A stretch of 64,000 nt of DNA from Sinorhizobium meliloti 4H41 (GTDB lineage Bacteria > Pseudomonadota > Alphaproteobacteria > Rhizobiales > Rhizobiaceae). The DNA lies in the NCBI RefSeq assembly GCF_000375585.1, contig NZ_AQWP01000014.1, positions 1 through 64,000 on the forward strand, given 5' to 3'. Positions 53,722-62,847 of the stretch are shown piece by piece; the first letter of the stretch is position 1, and the number at the start of each line of letters is the position of its first letter. Both the position numbers and the translations under genes were made by a program. The notes under the pieces are model-generated. The model was not told the origin of the DNA and did no database searches. It worked only from the letters and a program-made list of their open reading frames with translations.

Positions 53722-54996
53722 TCAGGCCGATTTGCCACCCTTTATGAGCTGTTTGACCGGCTCCGCATGGCGTGAATGCCGGCGCTGGAAGGCGACGATG
53801 CGCGGTGCGATCTCGCGGCGGAAGCGCGAACCGTTGAAGACGCCGTAATGGCCCACATCGGGCTGCATGTAGTGCTGCCGCATCGAATCGGGAATGCCGG
53901 TGCAGATCGTCTGCGCCGCCCTGGTTTGGCCGAGGCCGGAAATATCGTCGTTCTCGCCCTCGACGGTCAGCAGCGCCACGCGCCGGATCGCCGTCGGATC
54001 GACCCGCTTGCCGCGGTGCATCATCTCGCCCTTGGGCAGCGCATGTTGCATGAACACCACCTGCACGGTCTGCAGGTAGAACTCCGCGGTCAGATCCATC
54101 ACCGCCAGATATTCGTCGTAGAAGTCACGGTGTTTTTCGGCCGCGTCGCCATCGTTCTTGACCAGATGGGCGAAGAATTCCTTGTGGGCGATCAGGTGCC
54201 GGTCGAGGTTCATCGACATGAAGCCGGAGAGCTGGAGGAAGCCCGGATAGACCATGCGCATGAAGCCGGGCTGCGGCCACGGAACCGGCATGACGACATT
54301 GTCGCGGAACCACTCGATCGGCCGTTCCTTCGCAAGCTCGTTGACCGCGGTCGGGTTGATGCGCGTGTCGATCGGCCCGCCCATCAGCGTCATCGTCGAC
54401 GGTGCGAGGGGATCCTCCGCCGCCTCCATCAGCGCAACGGCCGCCAGAACCGGAACGGCCGGTTGACAGACCCCGATCACATGCGCATCCGGCCCGAGGA
54501 AATGCAGCATCTGGATGACGTAGTCGATATAGTCGTCGAGATCGAAGGTTCCCTCGCTCAAGGGAACCATGCGGGCGTCGATCCAGTCGGTGATGTAGAC
54601 GTCGGAATGGGGCAGCAGTGCTTCCACCGTTCCGCGCAACAGCGTGGCGTAGTGGCCGGACATCGGCGCAACGATCAGGACTTTCGGATCCGGAGTGCGG
54701 TCCCTCGGCAGGCTGCGTTCGAAATGGATGAGATTGCAGAACGGCTCCCGCCAGACGATCCTTTCGCGGACCGGCACGGGCTGCCCGTCGATCTCGGTTT
54801 CCGCAAGGCCGAATTCCGGCTTGCCGTAGCGGCGGGTGGCACGCTCGAAAACTTCCAGTCCTGCGGCCGCGGCGCGTCCGAAATAGGTATGTGAAACCGG
54901 ATTCATCGGATTGCTGAAGGCCAGCCGCATGGCGTCTGCCGCCGTGCGCCACGGAGCCATCATCGCATGGTTCATCTCATAAAGCTGGTAGAACAT
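53722..54996 (-). CDS. phaZ: Intracellular polyhydroxybutyrate depolymerase
   Basis: Mobilises stored poly-3-hydroxybutyrate; 424 residues, as in PhaZ of S. meliloti and the PhaZa group of Cupriavidus. The nucleophile is a cysteine, Cys177, in VIGVCQPAVPVLA, in place of the serine of extracellular lipase-box enzymes. The rest of the alpha/beta-hydrolase fold follows, with a histidine near QPDVGHYGVFNGSRF. It has no signal peptide, in keeping with an intracellular enzyme. It is transcribed alone, from the 265-base gap before the alcohol dehydrogenase. Confidence 0.95.
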   Translation of the reverse strand: MFYQLYEMNHAMMAPWRTAADAMRLAFSNPMNPVSHTYFGRAAAAGLEVFERATRRYGKPEFGLAETEIDGQPVPVRERIVWREPFCNLIHFERSLPRDRTPDPKVLIVAPMSGHYATLLRGTVEALLPHSDVYITDWIDARMVPLSEGTFDLDDYIDYVIQMLHFLGPDAHVIGVCQPAVPVLAAVALMEAAEDPLAPSTMTLMGGPIDTRINPTAVNELAKERPIEWFRDNVVMPVPWPQPGFMRMVYPGFLQLSGFMSMNLDRHLIAHKEFFAHLVKNDGDAAEKHRDFYDEYLAVMDLTAEFYLQTVQVVFMQHALPKGEMMHRGKRVDPTAIRRVALLTVEGENDDISGLGQTRAAQTICTGIPDSMRQHYMQPDVGHYGVFNGSRFRREIAPRIVAFQRRHSRHAEPVKQLIKGGKSA

Positions 54997-55261
54997 GGGC
55001 GCGTATCCCTTGTCTCAAATCAACGAAAACGCCGCTCCCAGTCCGACGCCGGAGCGCCTCCTCAGGAAACGGTTGCATCGGTTTCCGTCGGAAGCGTAGT
55101 CACGAAGAGTAAGATCGTTTCACCGGGACGGCGAACGATCTAGCTTGCGGTTGTTCGTCTCTGGTGTCCGCAATCGCTGCTACACTAGCATTTTTCTTGT
55201 GCAGCGCAACAAACCCGCCCCTCACTTTTTGGGGAAGGACGTGCGCGCGGAACGAGGCCTC

Positions 55262-56278
55262 TCACCCGTCGCTCACAGCCACAACTGCCTTGACGAGCCC
55301 TGACTTGTCGTGAGCCCAGCGGGGAAGATCGCGGACGAGGTCCTCGAGCGTCGTGCGGTGGGTGACGAGCGCCTCGATCGGAACCAGCCCCGCCGCAAGC
55401 GACCGAATCACGTGATCGAAGTCCTCGCGGGTAGCGTTGCGGCTGGCGACGAGGGACATTTCCCGCTTGTGGAATTCGGGATCCGAGAAACGGATCTCCT
55501 CCTTGACCACGCTGACGAAGACGAGCGTGCCGCCGTGGGCGACATGGCCAAACGCCCCTTCCATGGACCGGGCATTGCCGGTGGCGTCGAAGACGACGTC
55601 GAAGCCCTCCCCGCCCGTCGCCTGCGCGAGCGCCGCATCGTCGCCCGCCAGGATGCCGGGCGAAAAGCCGAGCTTGTCCGTGGCGAAGGCCAGGCGCTCC
55701 TCGCTCGTGTCGAACAGCCGTACGTCGTGGCCGGCAATGCGGGAAAAGACGGCCGTCCCCAGGCCGATCGGTCCGGCACCTATCACCAGCGAACGGTCGC
55801 CTCGGCCAGCCGCCGAGCGCCGGACGGCATGGGCGCCGATCGCAAGGAACTCGACCGCCGCGGCGGCTTCCGGCGAAAGGCCTTCGGCCGAATAGAGGTT
55901 CTGTTCGGGCATGACGATTTCTTCGCAGAAGGCGCCGTCGGTGTGAACGCCGAGGACGCGGATCGCCGTGCAGCAGTTCGGCTTGCCTTTGCGGCAGGCG
56001 ATGCACTCCCCGCAGGAGAGATAGGGGTTAACGACGACGAGCGTCCCCGGCGCGAGCCGGGTGCCGGGGCCCCCTTCGATCACCCTCGCAGAGATCTCGT
56101 GGCCCATCACGCGCGGATATTCGAGAAAAGGATGCTTGCCCTCGAAGATATGATAATCGGTACCGCAGATCCCGACGCGGCTGACGGCAAGGCGCACCGA
56201 GCCGGTTGGCGGTGCCTCGGGCCCGCTGCGGGCGATGAGCGCGAGGCGGCCGGGCTCTGAACAGACGACGGCTTTCAT
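55262..56278 (-). CDS. Zinc-dependent alcohol dehydrogenase (sorbitol/idonate type)
   Basis: Medium-chain dehydrogenase of 338 residues. The catalytic zinc ligands are Cys38 in GICGTDYHIF and His60-Glu61 in GHEISARV. The structural zinc cysteines are at 89, 92, 95 and 102/103 (CGECIACRKGKPNCC). The Rossmann loop is VIGAGPIGLGT. Similarity is to L-idonate 5-dehydrogenase and sorbitol or galactitol dehydrogenases, so a polyol or aldonate oxidation is likely. It is the last gene of the leftward uptake and catabolic operon, 46 bases after the permease gene. The exact substrate is not known. Confidence 0.9.
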   Translation of the reverse strand: MKAVVCSEPGRLALIARSGPEAPPTGSVRLAVSRVGICGTDYHIFEGKHPFLEYPRVMGHEISARVIEGGPGTRLAPGTLVVVNPYLSCGECIACRKGKPNCCTAIRVLGVHTDGAFCEEIVMPEQNLYSAEGLSPEAAAAVEFLAIGAHAVRRSAAGRGDRSLVIGAGPIGLGTAVFSRIAGHDVRLFDTSEERLAFATDKLGFSPGILAGDDAALAQATGGEGFDVVFDATGNARSMEGAFGHVAHGGTLVFVSVVKEEIRFSDPEFHKREMSLVASRNATREDFDHVIRSLAAGLVPIEALVTHRTTLEDLVRDLPRWAHDKSGLVKAVVAVSDG

Positions 56279-56324
56279 GCGGCGCTCCGAAGCTTGCTGG
56301 GGACCGGTTGCGGGCAGGCGGCCA

Positions 56325-57299
56325 TCACCGCGTCCCCCGCCGCCGCAACTGGTCGAAATAGACGATCACGATGATCAGCAGCCCGGTGATGATGCGCTGC
56401 CAGAAGGAATTGACGTTCAGGAGATTGGCACCGTTGTTGATCGTGGCAAGGATGAAGGCGCCGAGCAGGGGACCGTGAACCGAGCCGACCGCGCCGAAAA
56501 GGCTCGTGCCGCCGATGACCGACGAAGCGATCGCCTGCAGCTCCCAGCCTTCGGCCTGCGTGGCGTTGCCGATGCCGATGCGCGAGGCGAGCAGAAGCCC
56601 GACAAAGGCGGCGCAGGTCGATGACAGGATATAGGCCAGATAGATCGTTCGGTTTACGTTGACGCCGGAAAGGCGCGCCGCCTCGCGGTTGGAGCCGACG
56701 GCGAAGAGATAGCGGCCGAAGCGGCTCAGATGCAGGAAGACGTAAGCCGGAATTGCAACGACGATCACCATCCAGAACAGACTGGGAATTCCGAGGAAGT
56801 CGGCGCGTGAGAAAGTGGTGAAGGCATCGTTGGTGATCGAGATGGTCGAGCCGTTTGTTATCAGGAGACCGATGCCGCGAAGCGAGGTCAGCGTCGCAAG
56901 CGTGATGATGAAGGGCGGCAGCCCCATGCGGACGATGCCGAAGGCATGGAAGGCGCCGATCAGCACGCCGATCGCCAGCGTCGCGATGATCGCGAGCCAG
57001 AGCGGAACCCCCGCCGCGAGCAGCCAGGCGACGATGACGCTGGTGAAACCGACGACGGCTCCGACCGAAAGGTCGATGCCGGCCGTGATGATGACGAAGG
57101 TCTGGCCTACGGCGAGAATCGCGGTCATCGCCCCCTGACGCAGGAGGTTGCTGATGTTGTTCGGCGTCCAGAAGGCATTGGTCGCCAGGCCCAGGAGCAG
57201 CCAGAGGACGACCAGCAATCCCACGAGCGTAAGACCGAACAGGATGCTGACGCCTTTCTTCGGCGTCGGTCCCGCGCTTTCAACCGTTTCCACACTCAT
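56325..57299 (-). CDS. Sugar ABC transporter permease (RbsC family)
   Basis: Inner-membrane permease of 324 residues of the ribose/xylose/arabinose type, with 8-10 hydrophobic segments. The conserved central motif GIDLSVGAVVGF and the later VIGGTSLFGAVGSVHGPLLGA of the family are present. It forms a homodimeric channel with the CUT2-type ATPase encoded upstream. It follows the ATPase gene after 33 bases. Confidence 0.93.
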   Translation of the reverse strand: MSVETVESAGPTPKKGVSILFGLTLVGLLVVLWLLLGLATNAFWTPNNISNLLRQGAMTAILAVGQTFVIITAGIDLSVGAVVGFTSVIVAWLLAAGVPLWLAIIATLAIGVLIGAFHAFGIVRMGLPPFIITLATLTSLRGIGLLITNGSTISITNDAFTTFSRADFLGIPSLFWMVIVVAIPAYVFLHLSRFGRYLFAVGSNREAARLSGVNVNRTIYLAYILSSTCAAFVGLLLASRIGIGNATQAEGWELQAIASSVIGGTSLFGAVGSVHGPLLGAFILATINNGANLLNVNSFWQRIITGLLIIVIVYFDQLRRRGTR

Positions 57300-57332
57300 C
57301 GCTTCCTCCCTGCGTCCTTCCTCATCCGGCTC

Positions 57333-58886
57333 TCAGGCATTGATCGCCTGCGCCAGCACTTCCTCATGGCTTGCGGCCCGGTAGTCGTGGCTTGCCACAA
57401 GCCGTCCCTGCCGGAACACATGCAGGCGATCTGCCAGTTCATAGACCTCCGGCAGGTAGGAGGAGATCAGGATGATCCCTGCCCCGTTCTCCAGAAGCCG
57501 CGCAAACAGCCGATAGATTTCCGCCTTGGTGCCGACATCGACGCCCACGGTCGGCTCGTCGAAGATGAAGAGCTTCGCGCCGTGGCTCAGCCATCTGCCG
57601 ATCACGATCTTCTGCTGGTTGCCGCCGGACATGGCGGAGGCAAGCACGCGCCGCGACGGCGTCTTGATCTTCAGATCCCGGATCTGACGTTCGGCATTGG
57701 AGGCCTCCTGCGCGCGGTTGATCGTCAAGCCGCGCGTCAGCCTTTTGAAAACAGGCAGGTTGATGTTGAGACCGATCGGCAGGTTGAGGCACAGGCCCTG
57801 ATCGCGGCGGCTCTCCGGCGCAAGCGCGATCCCCAGGTCCATGGCCTTGCGCTCATTGGCTATCTCGACCTTTCGGCCCTGCCAGAATATCTCTCCTTCG
57901 CTCACCGTGTTGCGCCCGTAAAGTCCGAGCGCGAATTCGCTGCGGCCGGCACCGATCAGACCGTAGAGCCCGACGATCTCACCCGCCCTGACCGAGAGCG
58001 ATATGTCGCGGAAACCGGGACCGGAAAGCCCGCGCGTCTCGACGATCATCTCGCCCGGCTTGAAACGTTCCTTGTGGTAGATCTGTTCGATCGTGCGGTT
58101 GATCATCAGAGCGATAAGCTCGGCCTCGTTCGTCTCGGAAATCGCGCGCGTGCCGACATGCGTGCCGTCGCGAAGCACCGAGACGCGGTCCGCGAGCTCG
58201 AACACTTCTTCCAGCCTGTGGCTGATATAGACGATCGTGACGCCCTCGCCCTGCAGCCGGCGGATCAGGCGGAAAAGCTGTGCCGATTCCTGTCGCGTGA
58301 GATAGGCCGTGGGCTCGTCGAAGATGAGGAACTGCGTGCCACGCATGGCCGCCCGAGCGGTGGCGACCAGCTGCTGCTGGCCGATCGTCAGGCTGCCGAG
58401 TTCGGCATTGGCGGGCAGGTTGAAGCCGAGATCGTCAAGCACGCCCTGGGCCGCGCCGGTCATCGCGCGTTTGCGCATCAGCCCGCGCCGGTTCATCTCG
58501 TCGCCCAGGAACATGTTCGCCGCGACGCTCAGATGCGGGCAAAGCACCACCTCCTGGTGAACCGCGTTGATGCCGCGCGCGATCGCTTCGTTGGGCGTGG
58601 CCAGGTCGACTGTCTCGCCGCACCAGCGGATTTCTCCGGCGCTGCGGGCGATGACCCCGGTCAGGAGCTTGATCAGCGTCGATTTGCCGGCACCGTTCTC
58701 GCCGACGATCGCGTGGATTTCGCCGGATAGAAAGGTCATGGTCGCGGGCTTCAAAGCCTCGACCGCGCCGTAGTTTTTCTGCAGGCCGCGGAGTTCCAGG
58801 ATGGGCTCGCCCTTTGGAACCGGATGGGCGCCCGCCGCCCTCACCTGTTCGTCATGACGATGGCTGACCTCTTGAAGCCCTATCAT
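57333..58886 (-). CDS. Sugar ABC transporter ATP-binding protein (RbsA/MglA type)
   Basis: Double ATPase of the CUT2 sugar importer family, 517 residues from ATG 58886. That start has GGAGG eight bases upstream; GTG 58901 would add five residues inside this ribosome binding site. Domain one has a full Walker A, VGENGAGKSTLIK, and GSLTIGQQQLVATARA. Domain two has the usual degenerate P-loop GLYGLIGAGRSEFAL and LSGG-like AMSGGNQQKIVIGRW with LFIFDEPTVGVDVG. Both halves look typical of the family. Confidence 0.95.
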   Translation of the reverse strand: MIGLQEVSHRHDEQVRAAGAHPVPKGEPILELRGLQKNYGAVEALKPATMTFLSGEIHAIVGENGAGKSTLIKLLTGVIARSAGEIRWCGETVDLATPNEAIARGINAVHQEVVLCPHLSVAANMFLGDEMNRRGLMRKRAMTGAAQGVLDDLGFNLPANAELGSLTIGQQQLVATARAAMRGTQFLIFDEPTAYLTRQESAQLFRLIRRLQGEGVTIVYISHRLEEVFELADRVSVLRDGTHVGTRAISETNEAELIALMINRTIEQIYHKERFKPGEMIVETRGLSGPGFRDISLSVRAGEIVGLYGLIGAGRSEFALGLYGRNTVSEGEIFWQGRKVEIANERKAMDLGIALAPESRRDQGLCLNLPIGLNINLPVFKRLTRGLTINRAQEASNAERQIRDLKIKTPSRRVLASAMSGGNQQKIVIGRWLSHGAKLFIFDEPTVGVDVGTKAEIYRLFARLLENGAGIILISSYLPEVYELADRLHVFRQGRLVASHDYRAASHEEVLAQAINA

Positions 58887-58915
58887 GGCATTGTCCTCCA
58901 CTTCCGGGATCGCAG

Positions 58916-58982
58916 CGGCCGATTCCCTTCGGCCGTTGCACTGTTCTCCTGAAGGCGATGCGCAGCGCCGGTCCTACGGCGC
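58916..58982 (-). other. Two hairpins between binding-protein and ATPase genes
   Basis: CGGCCGA-TTCCCT-TCGGCCG (58916-58935) and GCGCCG-GTCCTA-CGGCGC (58965-58982) lie in the 112-base gap after the binding-protein gene. Such hairpins commonly protect the upstream message, so the binding protein can be made in excess over the rest of the transporter. Confidence 0.6.
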
Positions 58983-58998
58983 CGCGCAATCGCGCTCG

Positions 58999-59988
58999 TC
59001 AGTTGACCTTCGGATTCAAAAGCGCGTCGATCTTCGGCTCGCTCATATTGGCCTTGGTGACCAGATTCGCGCCGGTATCGACATTGGCTTCGACCTTCTC
59101 GCCCTTGGAGACCGCAAGAGCCGTCTTCACGCCGTCATAGCCCATGCGGTAGGGATCCTGGACGACGAGGCCCGCCAGCACGCCTTCCTTGAGGAAGCCC
59201 ACGGTCTTGTCGTCGCTGTCGAAGCCGATCACCTTGATCTTGTCGCCGAGCTTGTTCTCGGCGATCGCCTGGCCGACGCCCTGCGCCATGATCAGGTTCG
59301 AGGCGAAAACGCCGACGAGGTTGGGATTGGCGGTGATCAGATCGGTCATGATGTTGAGACCGGTCGTCGCCTGACCGTCGGCATATTTGTCGGCAACCAC
59401 TTTCAGGCCCGGATATTTCGTCTTGACCTGATCGAGAAAGCCTTCGCGGCGCTGGTCGAGCGAGCCGACACCCGGCAGGCTGGTGATGATCGCGATCTCG
59501 CCCTCTTCCTTGCCGGTCGCCTCCTTGATGGCGGCGGCAAGACCGTCGGCGGCTATGCGTCCGCCCTGGACGTTGTCCGTGGTCAGGAACGAGGTGAAGG
59601 CCTTCGAATCCGCCCCGGAATCGATGCCGATCACCGGAACCGATTTGGCGGCCTCGTCGACGGGCTTGCCGAGCGCCTTGAACTCCGTCGGCGCGATCAC
59701 GACCGCGGCCGGCGCGCCCGCAACGGCGTTTTCCAGGATGGTGATCTGGCCGTTGATGTCGGATTCCGACTGGGCGCCGAGCTCCGGCACGTTGACACCG
59801 AGATCCTTGCCGGCGGCGCGCGCCCCCGCAAGCACGATCTGCCAGTAGAAGGAGGTGGTGTCCTTGACGATGATGGGAATGGTGACGTCCTGCGCGAAAG
59901 AGGTCGCGGGGACCATTGCGGCGACGAAAGCGGCGCCGGCCAGGGCATTGAAGGCACGGCGTGAAAGAATGCGCTTGGCTATGCTCAT
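58999..59988 (-). CDS. Sugar ABC transporter substrate-binding protein (RbsB-like)
   Basis: Periplasmic sugar-binding protein of 329 residues of the ribose-type peripla_BP_4 family. From ATG 59988 (MSIAKRILSRRAF, preceded by GAGGAGAA) it has a signal peptide ending near ATSFAQ. The mature start DVTIPIIVKDTTSFYWQIVLAG and the hinge regions are typical. It sets the specificity of the importer; the ligand cannot be named from sequence alone. It lies between the aldo/keto reductase gene and the ATPase gene. Confidence 0.93.
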   Translation of the reverse strand: MSIAKRILSRRAFNALAGAAFVAAMVPATSFAQDVTIPIIVKDTTSFYWQIVLAGARAAGKDLGVNVPELGAQSESDINGQITILENAVAGAPAAVVIAPTEFKALGKPVDEAAKSVPVIGIDSGADSKAFTSFLTTDNVQGGRIAADGLAAAIKEATGKEEGEIAIITSLPGVGSLDQRREGFLDQVKTKYPGLKVVADKYADGQATTGLNIMTDLITANPNLVGVFASNLIMAQGVGQAIAENKLGDKIKVIGFDSDDKTVGFLKEGVLAGLVVQDPYRMGYDGVKTALAVSKGEKVEANVDTGANLVTKANMSEPKIDALLNPKVN

Positions 59989-60094
59989 CGGGTTCTCCTC
60001 AGTTACACCTTGTTCCGTTATCGACCGGGTCGCCAGGTGCATGCGGCCCGGTTGCTTATGGAGAGTGGCGGCCGCCCTCGAGGGCGGCGAAGCA

Positions 60095-61114
60095 TCAGGC
60101 CCTTACCGCCTCCGGCCCCAGCTCGGGCGCGACAAGCGTATGGGGTTCGAAGGCCGCGTAATCTTCCGGCGCGATCCCGTAGCGGGTCAGTTCCATGTTC
60201 CGTTTCAGGCTCGACGGTTTGGCGGTTCCGAGCAGCACCGAGGCGACGTTGGGATTGGCCAGCGGGAACTGCAGGGCCGGGGCGGCCAGCGGCATGGCGC
60301 GCTGCCCGGCGATGGCTTCCATCGCCGCGACCTTGGCGCGCACCTCGTCGGTCGCCGGCATGTAATCGAAACGCGCTCCCTCGACAGGTCCGGTCGCGAG
60401 AATGCCGGAATTGAACACGCCGCCGACGACCAGCGAGGTGTGTTTCTTCGCGCAGAGCGGCAGGAGCTCGGCAACCGCGGAGCGGTCCAGGAGCGTATAG
60501 CGGCCGGCAAGCAGGATGCAATCGATGTCGGCCTGGCGCATGACGTCGAGGCAGACTGGCACCTCGTTTACGCCGAGACCGTAGGCGGAAATGACGCCGC
60601 TCGATTTCAGCTCCTCGAGTGCTTTCAGGCCGGAATCCAGAAGCTGCCGCAGGTAGACGGCGTTTTTCGCCGCGCCATGCGTGTAGCCGCCAATGTCGTG
60701 GACATAAAGTATATCGATGCGGTTGAGACCGAGACGGGCATAACTCATCTCGACCGACCGCATGATCGCGTCGTAGCCGTAGTCATAGGTGACGTCGAAG
60801 TTCAGCGGCTTGACGTAGGAAAAATCAGGAACCTGGTTCTCGGGCACCGGGTGAAGCAGGCGACCGACCTTCGTCGACAGCACGAAGCTGTCGCGCGGCT
60901 TGTCGCGCAGGAAGTCGCCGACCCGCCGCTCGGCAAGGCCAAGCCCATAGAACGGCGCCGTATCGAAATAGCGGATACCCGCTTCCCAGGCGGCGTCGAG
61001 CGTCGCCATCGCCGCTTCACGGGTGCATTCCCGATAGAGACCGCCCAGTCCCGCTGTGCCGAAACTGTACTCCGTCACCGCAAGCGCGGTCCGGCCTATC
61101 CTTCTCGTCTGCAT
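60095..61114 (-). CDS. Aldo/keto reductase (aldose 1-dehydrogenase-like)
   Basis: NAD(P)-dependent oxidoreductase of 339 residues with a TIM-barrel fold. The catalytic tetrad is visible: Asp and Tyr in RYFDTAPFYGLGLAERRVG, Lys in FVLSTKVGRLL, and the histidine in DILYVHDIGGYTH. The subgroup contains L-fucose and D-threo-aldose 1-dehydrogenases, which oxidise sugars to lactones. Next to an importer and a sugar-acid dehydratase that is the likely role; the sugar is unknown. It follows the UxaA-family gene by 60 bases. Confidence 0.9.
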   Translation of the reverse strand: MQTRRIGRTALAVTEYSFGTAGLGGLYRECTREAAMATLDAAWEAGIRYFDTAPFYGLGLAERRVGDFLRDKPRDSFVLSTKVGRLLHPVPENQVPDFSYVKPLNFDVTYDYGYDAIMRSVEMSYARLGLNRIDILYVHDIGGYTHGAAKNAVYLRQLLDSGLKALEELKSSGVISAYGLGVNEVPVCLDVMRQADIDCILLAGRYTLLDRSAVAELLPLCAKKHTSLVVGGVFNSGILATGPVEGARFDYMPATDEVRAKVAAMEAIAGQRAMPLAAPALQFPLANPNVASVLLGTAKPSSLKRNMELTRYGIAPEDYAAFEPHTLVAPELGPEAVRA

Positions 61115-61174
61115 TCCTTGTTTTCCTCCCCCAAGGATTGCGCCCTTACATGCGTCTCGCTTCGCCCCTCAGCC

Positions 61175-62680
61175 TTAAAGCGTCGCCCCCAGATGCCAGG
61201 GCACGAATTCGTTGTCGCCGTAGCCGAAAAGCTCGCTCTTGGTCTTGCGGCCCGAGGCGGTCTCGATGATGAGCTCGAAAATCCCCCGGCCGAGATCGGC
61301 GATCGTCGCTTCACCCGAGGCGATGACGCCGCAGTCGATGTCCATGTCCTCTTCCATGGCCCGATAGAGCGCCGTGTTGCTGGTGAGCTTGATCGACGGC
61401 GCCGGCCGACAGCCGAAACAGCTGCCGCGGCCGGTCGTGAACGCGATCACGTTGGCGCCGCCGGCGACCTGGCCGGTGGCCGAAACCGGATCGTAGCCGG
61501 GCGTGTCCATGAAGACCAGTCCGGGCTCCGTCACGCGCTCGGCGTAATTGTAGACGGCCGTCAACGGCGAGCGGCCGCCCTTGGCGACGGCGCCCAGCGA
61601 TTTCTCGAGAATCGTCGTCAAGCCGCCCCTCTTGTTACCCGGCGAAGGATTATTGTCGAGCGACGCGCCATGCATCGCCACATAGTCCTCCCACCAGGCG
61701 ATCAAGCCATCGAGCTTGACCGCGACCGTCTCGTTTACCGCACGGCTGCGCAGCAGATGCTCGGCTCCGTAAATCTCGGAGGTCTCGGAAAGGATCGCCG
61801 TGCCGCCGGCGGCGGCGAGTATGTCGACCGCCGCACCGAGCGCCGGATTGGCGGTGATGCCGGAAAGCCCGTCCGAACCGCCGCATTGCAGCCCCACGAT
61901 GATCTCGCTGACCGGGATCGGCACGCGCCTGGCGGCCGCGACTTCCTTGGCGATCTCGTCGAGAATGCCGAGCGCGCGCTCGACGGAACGGCGCGAGCCG
62001 CCGGCCTCCTGGATGTTGAAATGCCGCTTCTCGGCCCCGGCCCCGCTCTGGCCGTAGAGCGTCAGCTGATTGACCTCGCAGCCGAGCCCGACCATCAGCA
62101 CGCCGCCGAAATTCGCGTGACGCGCATAGCCGGCGAGCGTCCGGTGCAGGTTCTTCATGCCGTCGCCCGTAGACGACATGCCGCATCCCTGGTCGTGGAC
62201 GATCGGCACGAAACCGTCGATGCCTTCATATTTCGGCAGAATGCGCCTGTTCGCCTCGTCGGCGATCGCGCGACAGACCGTGGTGGAACAGTTCACGCTG
62301 GCGACGATGCCGATATAGTTGCGCGTTGCGGCCCGGCCGTCCGCCCGTCGATAGCCGAGGAACGTGCGCGCTTTGTCCGCCTCGCTGGCAGCCTCCGGCG
62401 GAACGGCGGCACCAATGGCGAGCCGACCCTGATCGAAGGCAAGGTTATGCGAATGAACGTGTTCGCCGGGCGCAATGGGAGACGTGGCGCGGCCGATCGC
62501 CTGGCCGTATTTGACCACCGACTCACCGACGTCGATCCTGCGGATCGCGGCCTTGTGGCCCGGCTCGATGCGCGCGACCGCCGACACGCCGCCGGCCAGC
62601 CGGTCGCCCGGCGCAATCGCAGCGGTGGCGACGACGACGTTATCGTCCGGCGAAAGAAGGATCGAAGACGGTGCGGGCAA
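61175..62680 (-). CDS. UxaA family sugar-acid dehydratase (altronate/galactarate type)
   Basis: Dehydratase of about 501 residues related to altronate (UxaA) and galactarate (GarD) dehydratases. It has an N-terminal SAF-like domain (VVVATAAIAPGDRLAGG) and a C-terminal catalytic domain with conserved cysteines and histidines (GCGMSSTGDG, GLGCEVNQL, GLQCGGSDGLSG, GRGSCFGCRPAPS). I favour TTG 62680, eight bases after the strong ribosome binding site GGGAGGAG; ATG 62710 is the alternative and would add ten residues reading through that site. It should dehydrate an aldonate or uronate-derived acid to a 2-keto-3-deoxy acid. First gene of the operon. Confidence 0.87.
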   Translation of the reverse strand: MPAPSSILLSPDDNVVVATAAIAPGDRLAGGVSAVARIEPGHKAAIRRIDVGESVVKYGQAIGRATSPIAPGEHVHSHNLAFDQGRLAIGAAVPPEAASEADKARTFLGYRRADGRAATRNYIGIVASVNCSTTVCRAIADEANRRILPKYEGIDGFVPIVHDQGCGMSSTGDGMKNLHRTLAGYARHANFGGVLMVGLGCEVNQLTLYGQSGAGAEKRHFNIQEAGGSRRSVERALGILDEIAKEVAAARRVPIPVSEIIVGLQCGGSDGLSGITANPALGAAVDILAAAGGTAILSETSEIYGAEHLLRSRAVNETVAVKLDGLIAWWEDYVAMHGASLDNNPSPGNKRGGLTTILEKSLGAVAKGGRSPLTAVYNYAERVTEPGLVFMDTPGYDPVSATGQVAGGANVIAFTTGRGSCFGCRPAPSIKLTSNTALYRAMEEDMDIDCGVIASGEATIADLGRGIFELIIETASGRKTKSELFGYGDNEFVPWHLGATL

Positions 62681-62724
62681 ATCAAGCTCCTCCCGAACGG
62701 TTCCCCACATGTGAAAACACTGGT

Positions 62725-62750
62725 TCTGTCTTTTATCTACAATAGACAGA
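62725..62750. promoter_or_regulatory. Probable operator of the GntR regulator
   Basis: TCTGTCT (62725-62731) and AGACAGA (62744-62750) form a perfect 7-bp inverted repeat around an A/T-rich 12-base spacer. It sits between the divergent UxaA-family and gntR genes, 45 bases from the preferred dehydratase start and about 98 bases from the gntR start. This is where an autoregulated GntR repressor would be expected to bind. Confidence 0.5.
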
Positions 62751-62847
62751 TGTTCGTCAATGGCTATTATGGGCCCATTGCGGCCGTCGCGGAACGGGAG
62801 CCTCGACGTGCCGACACGAGAAACCCGAACCGGGCCGGATCCTCGCC

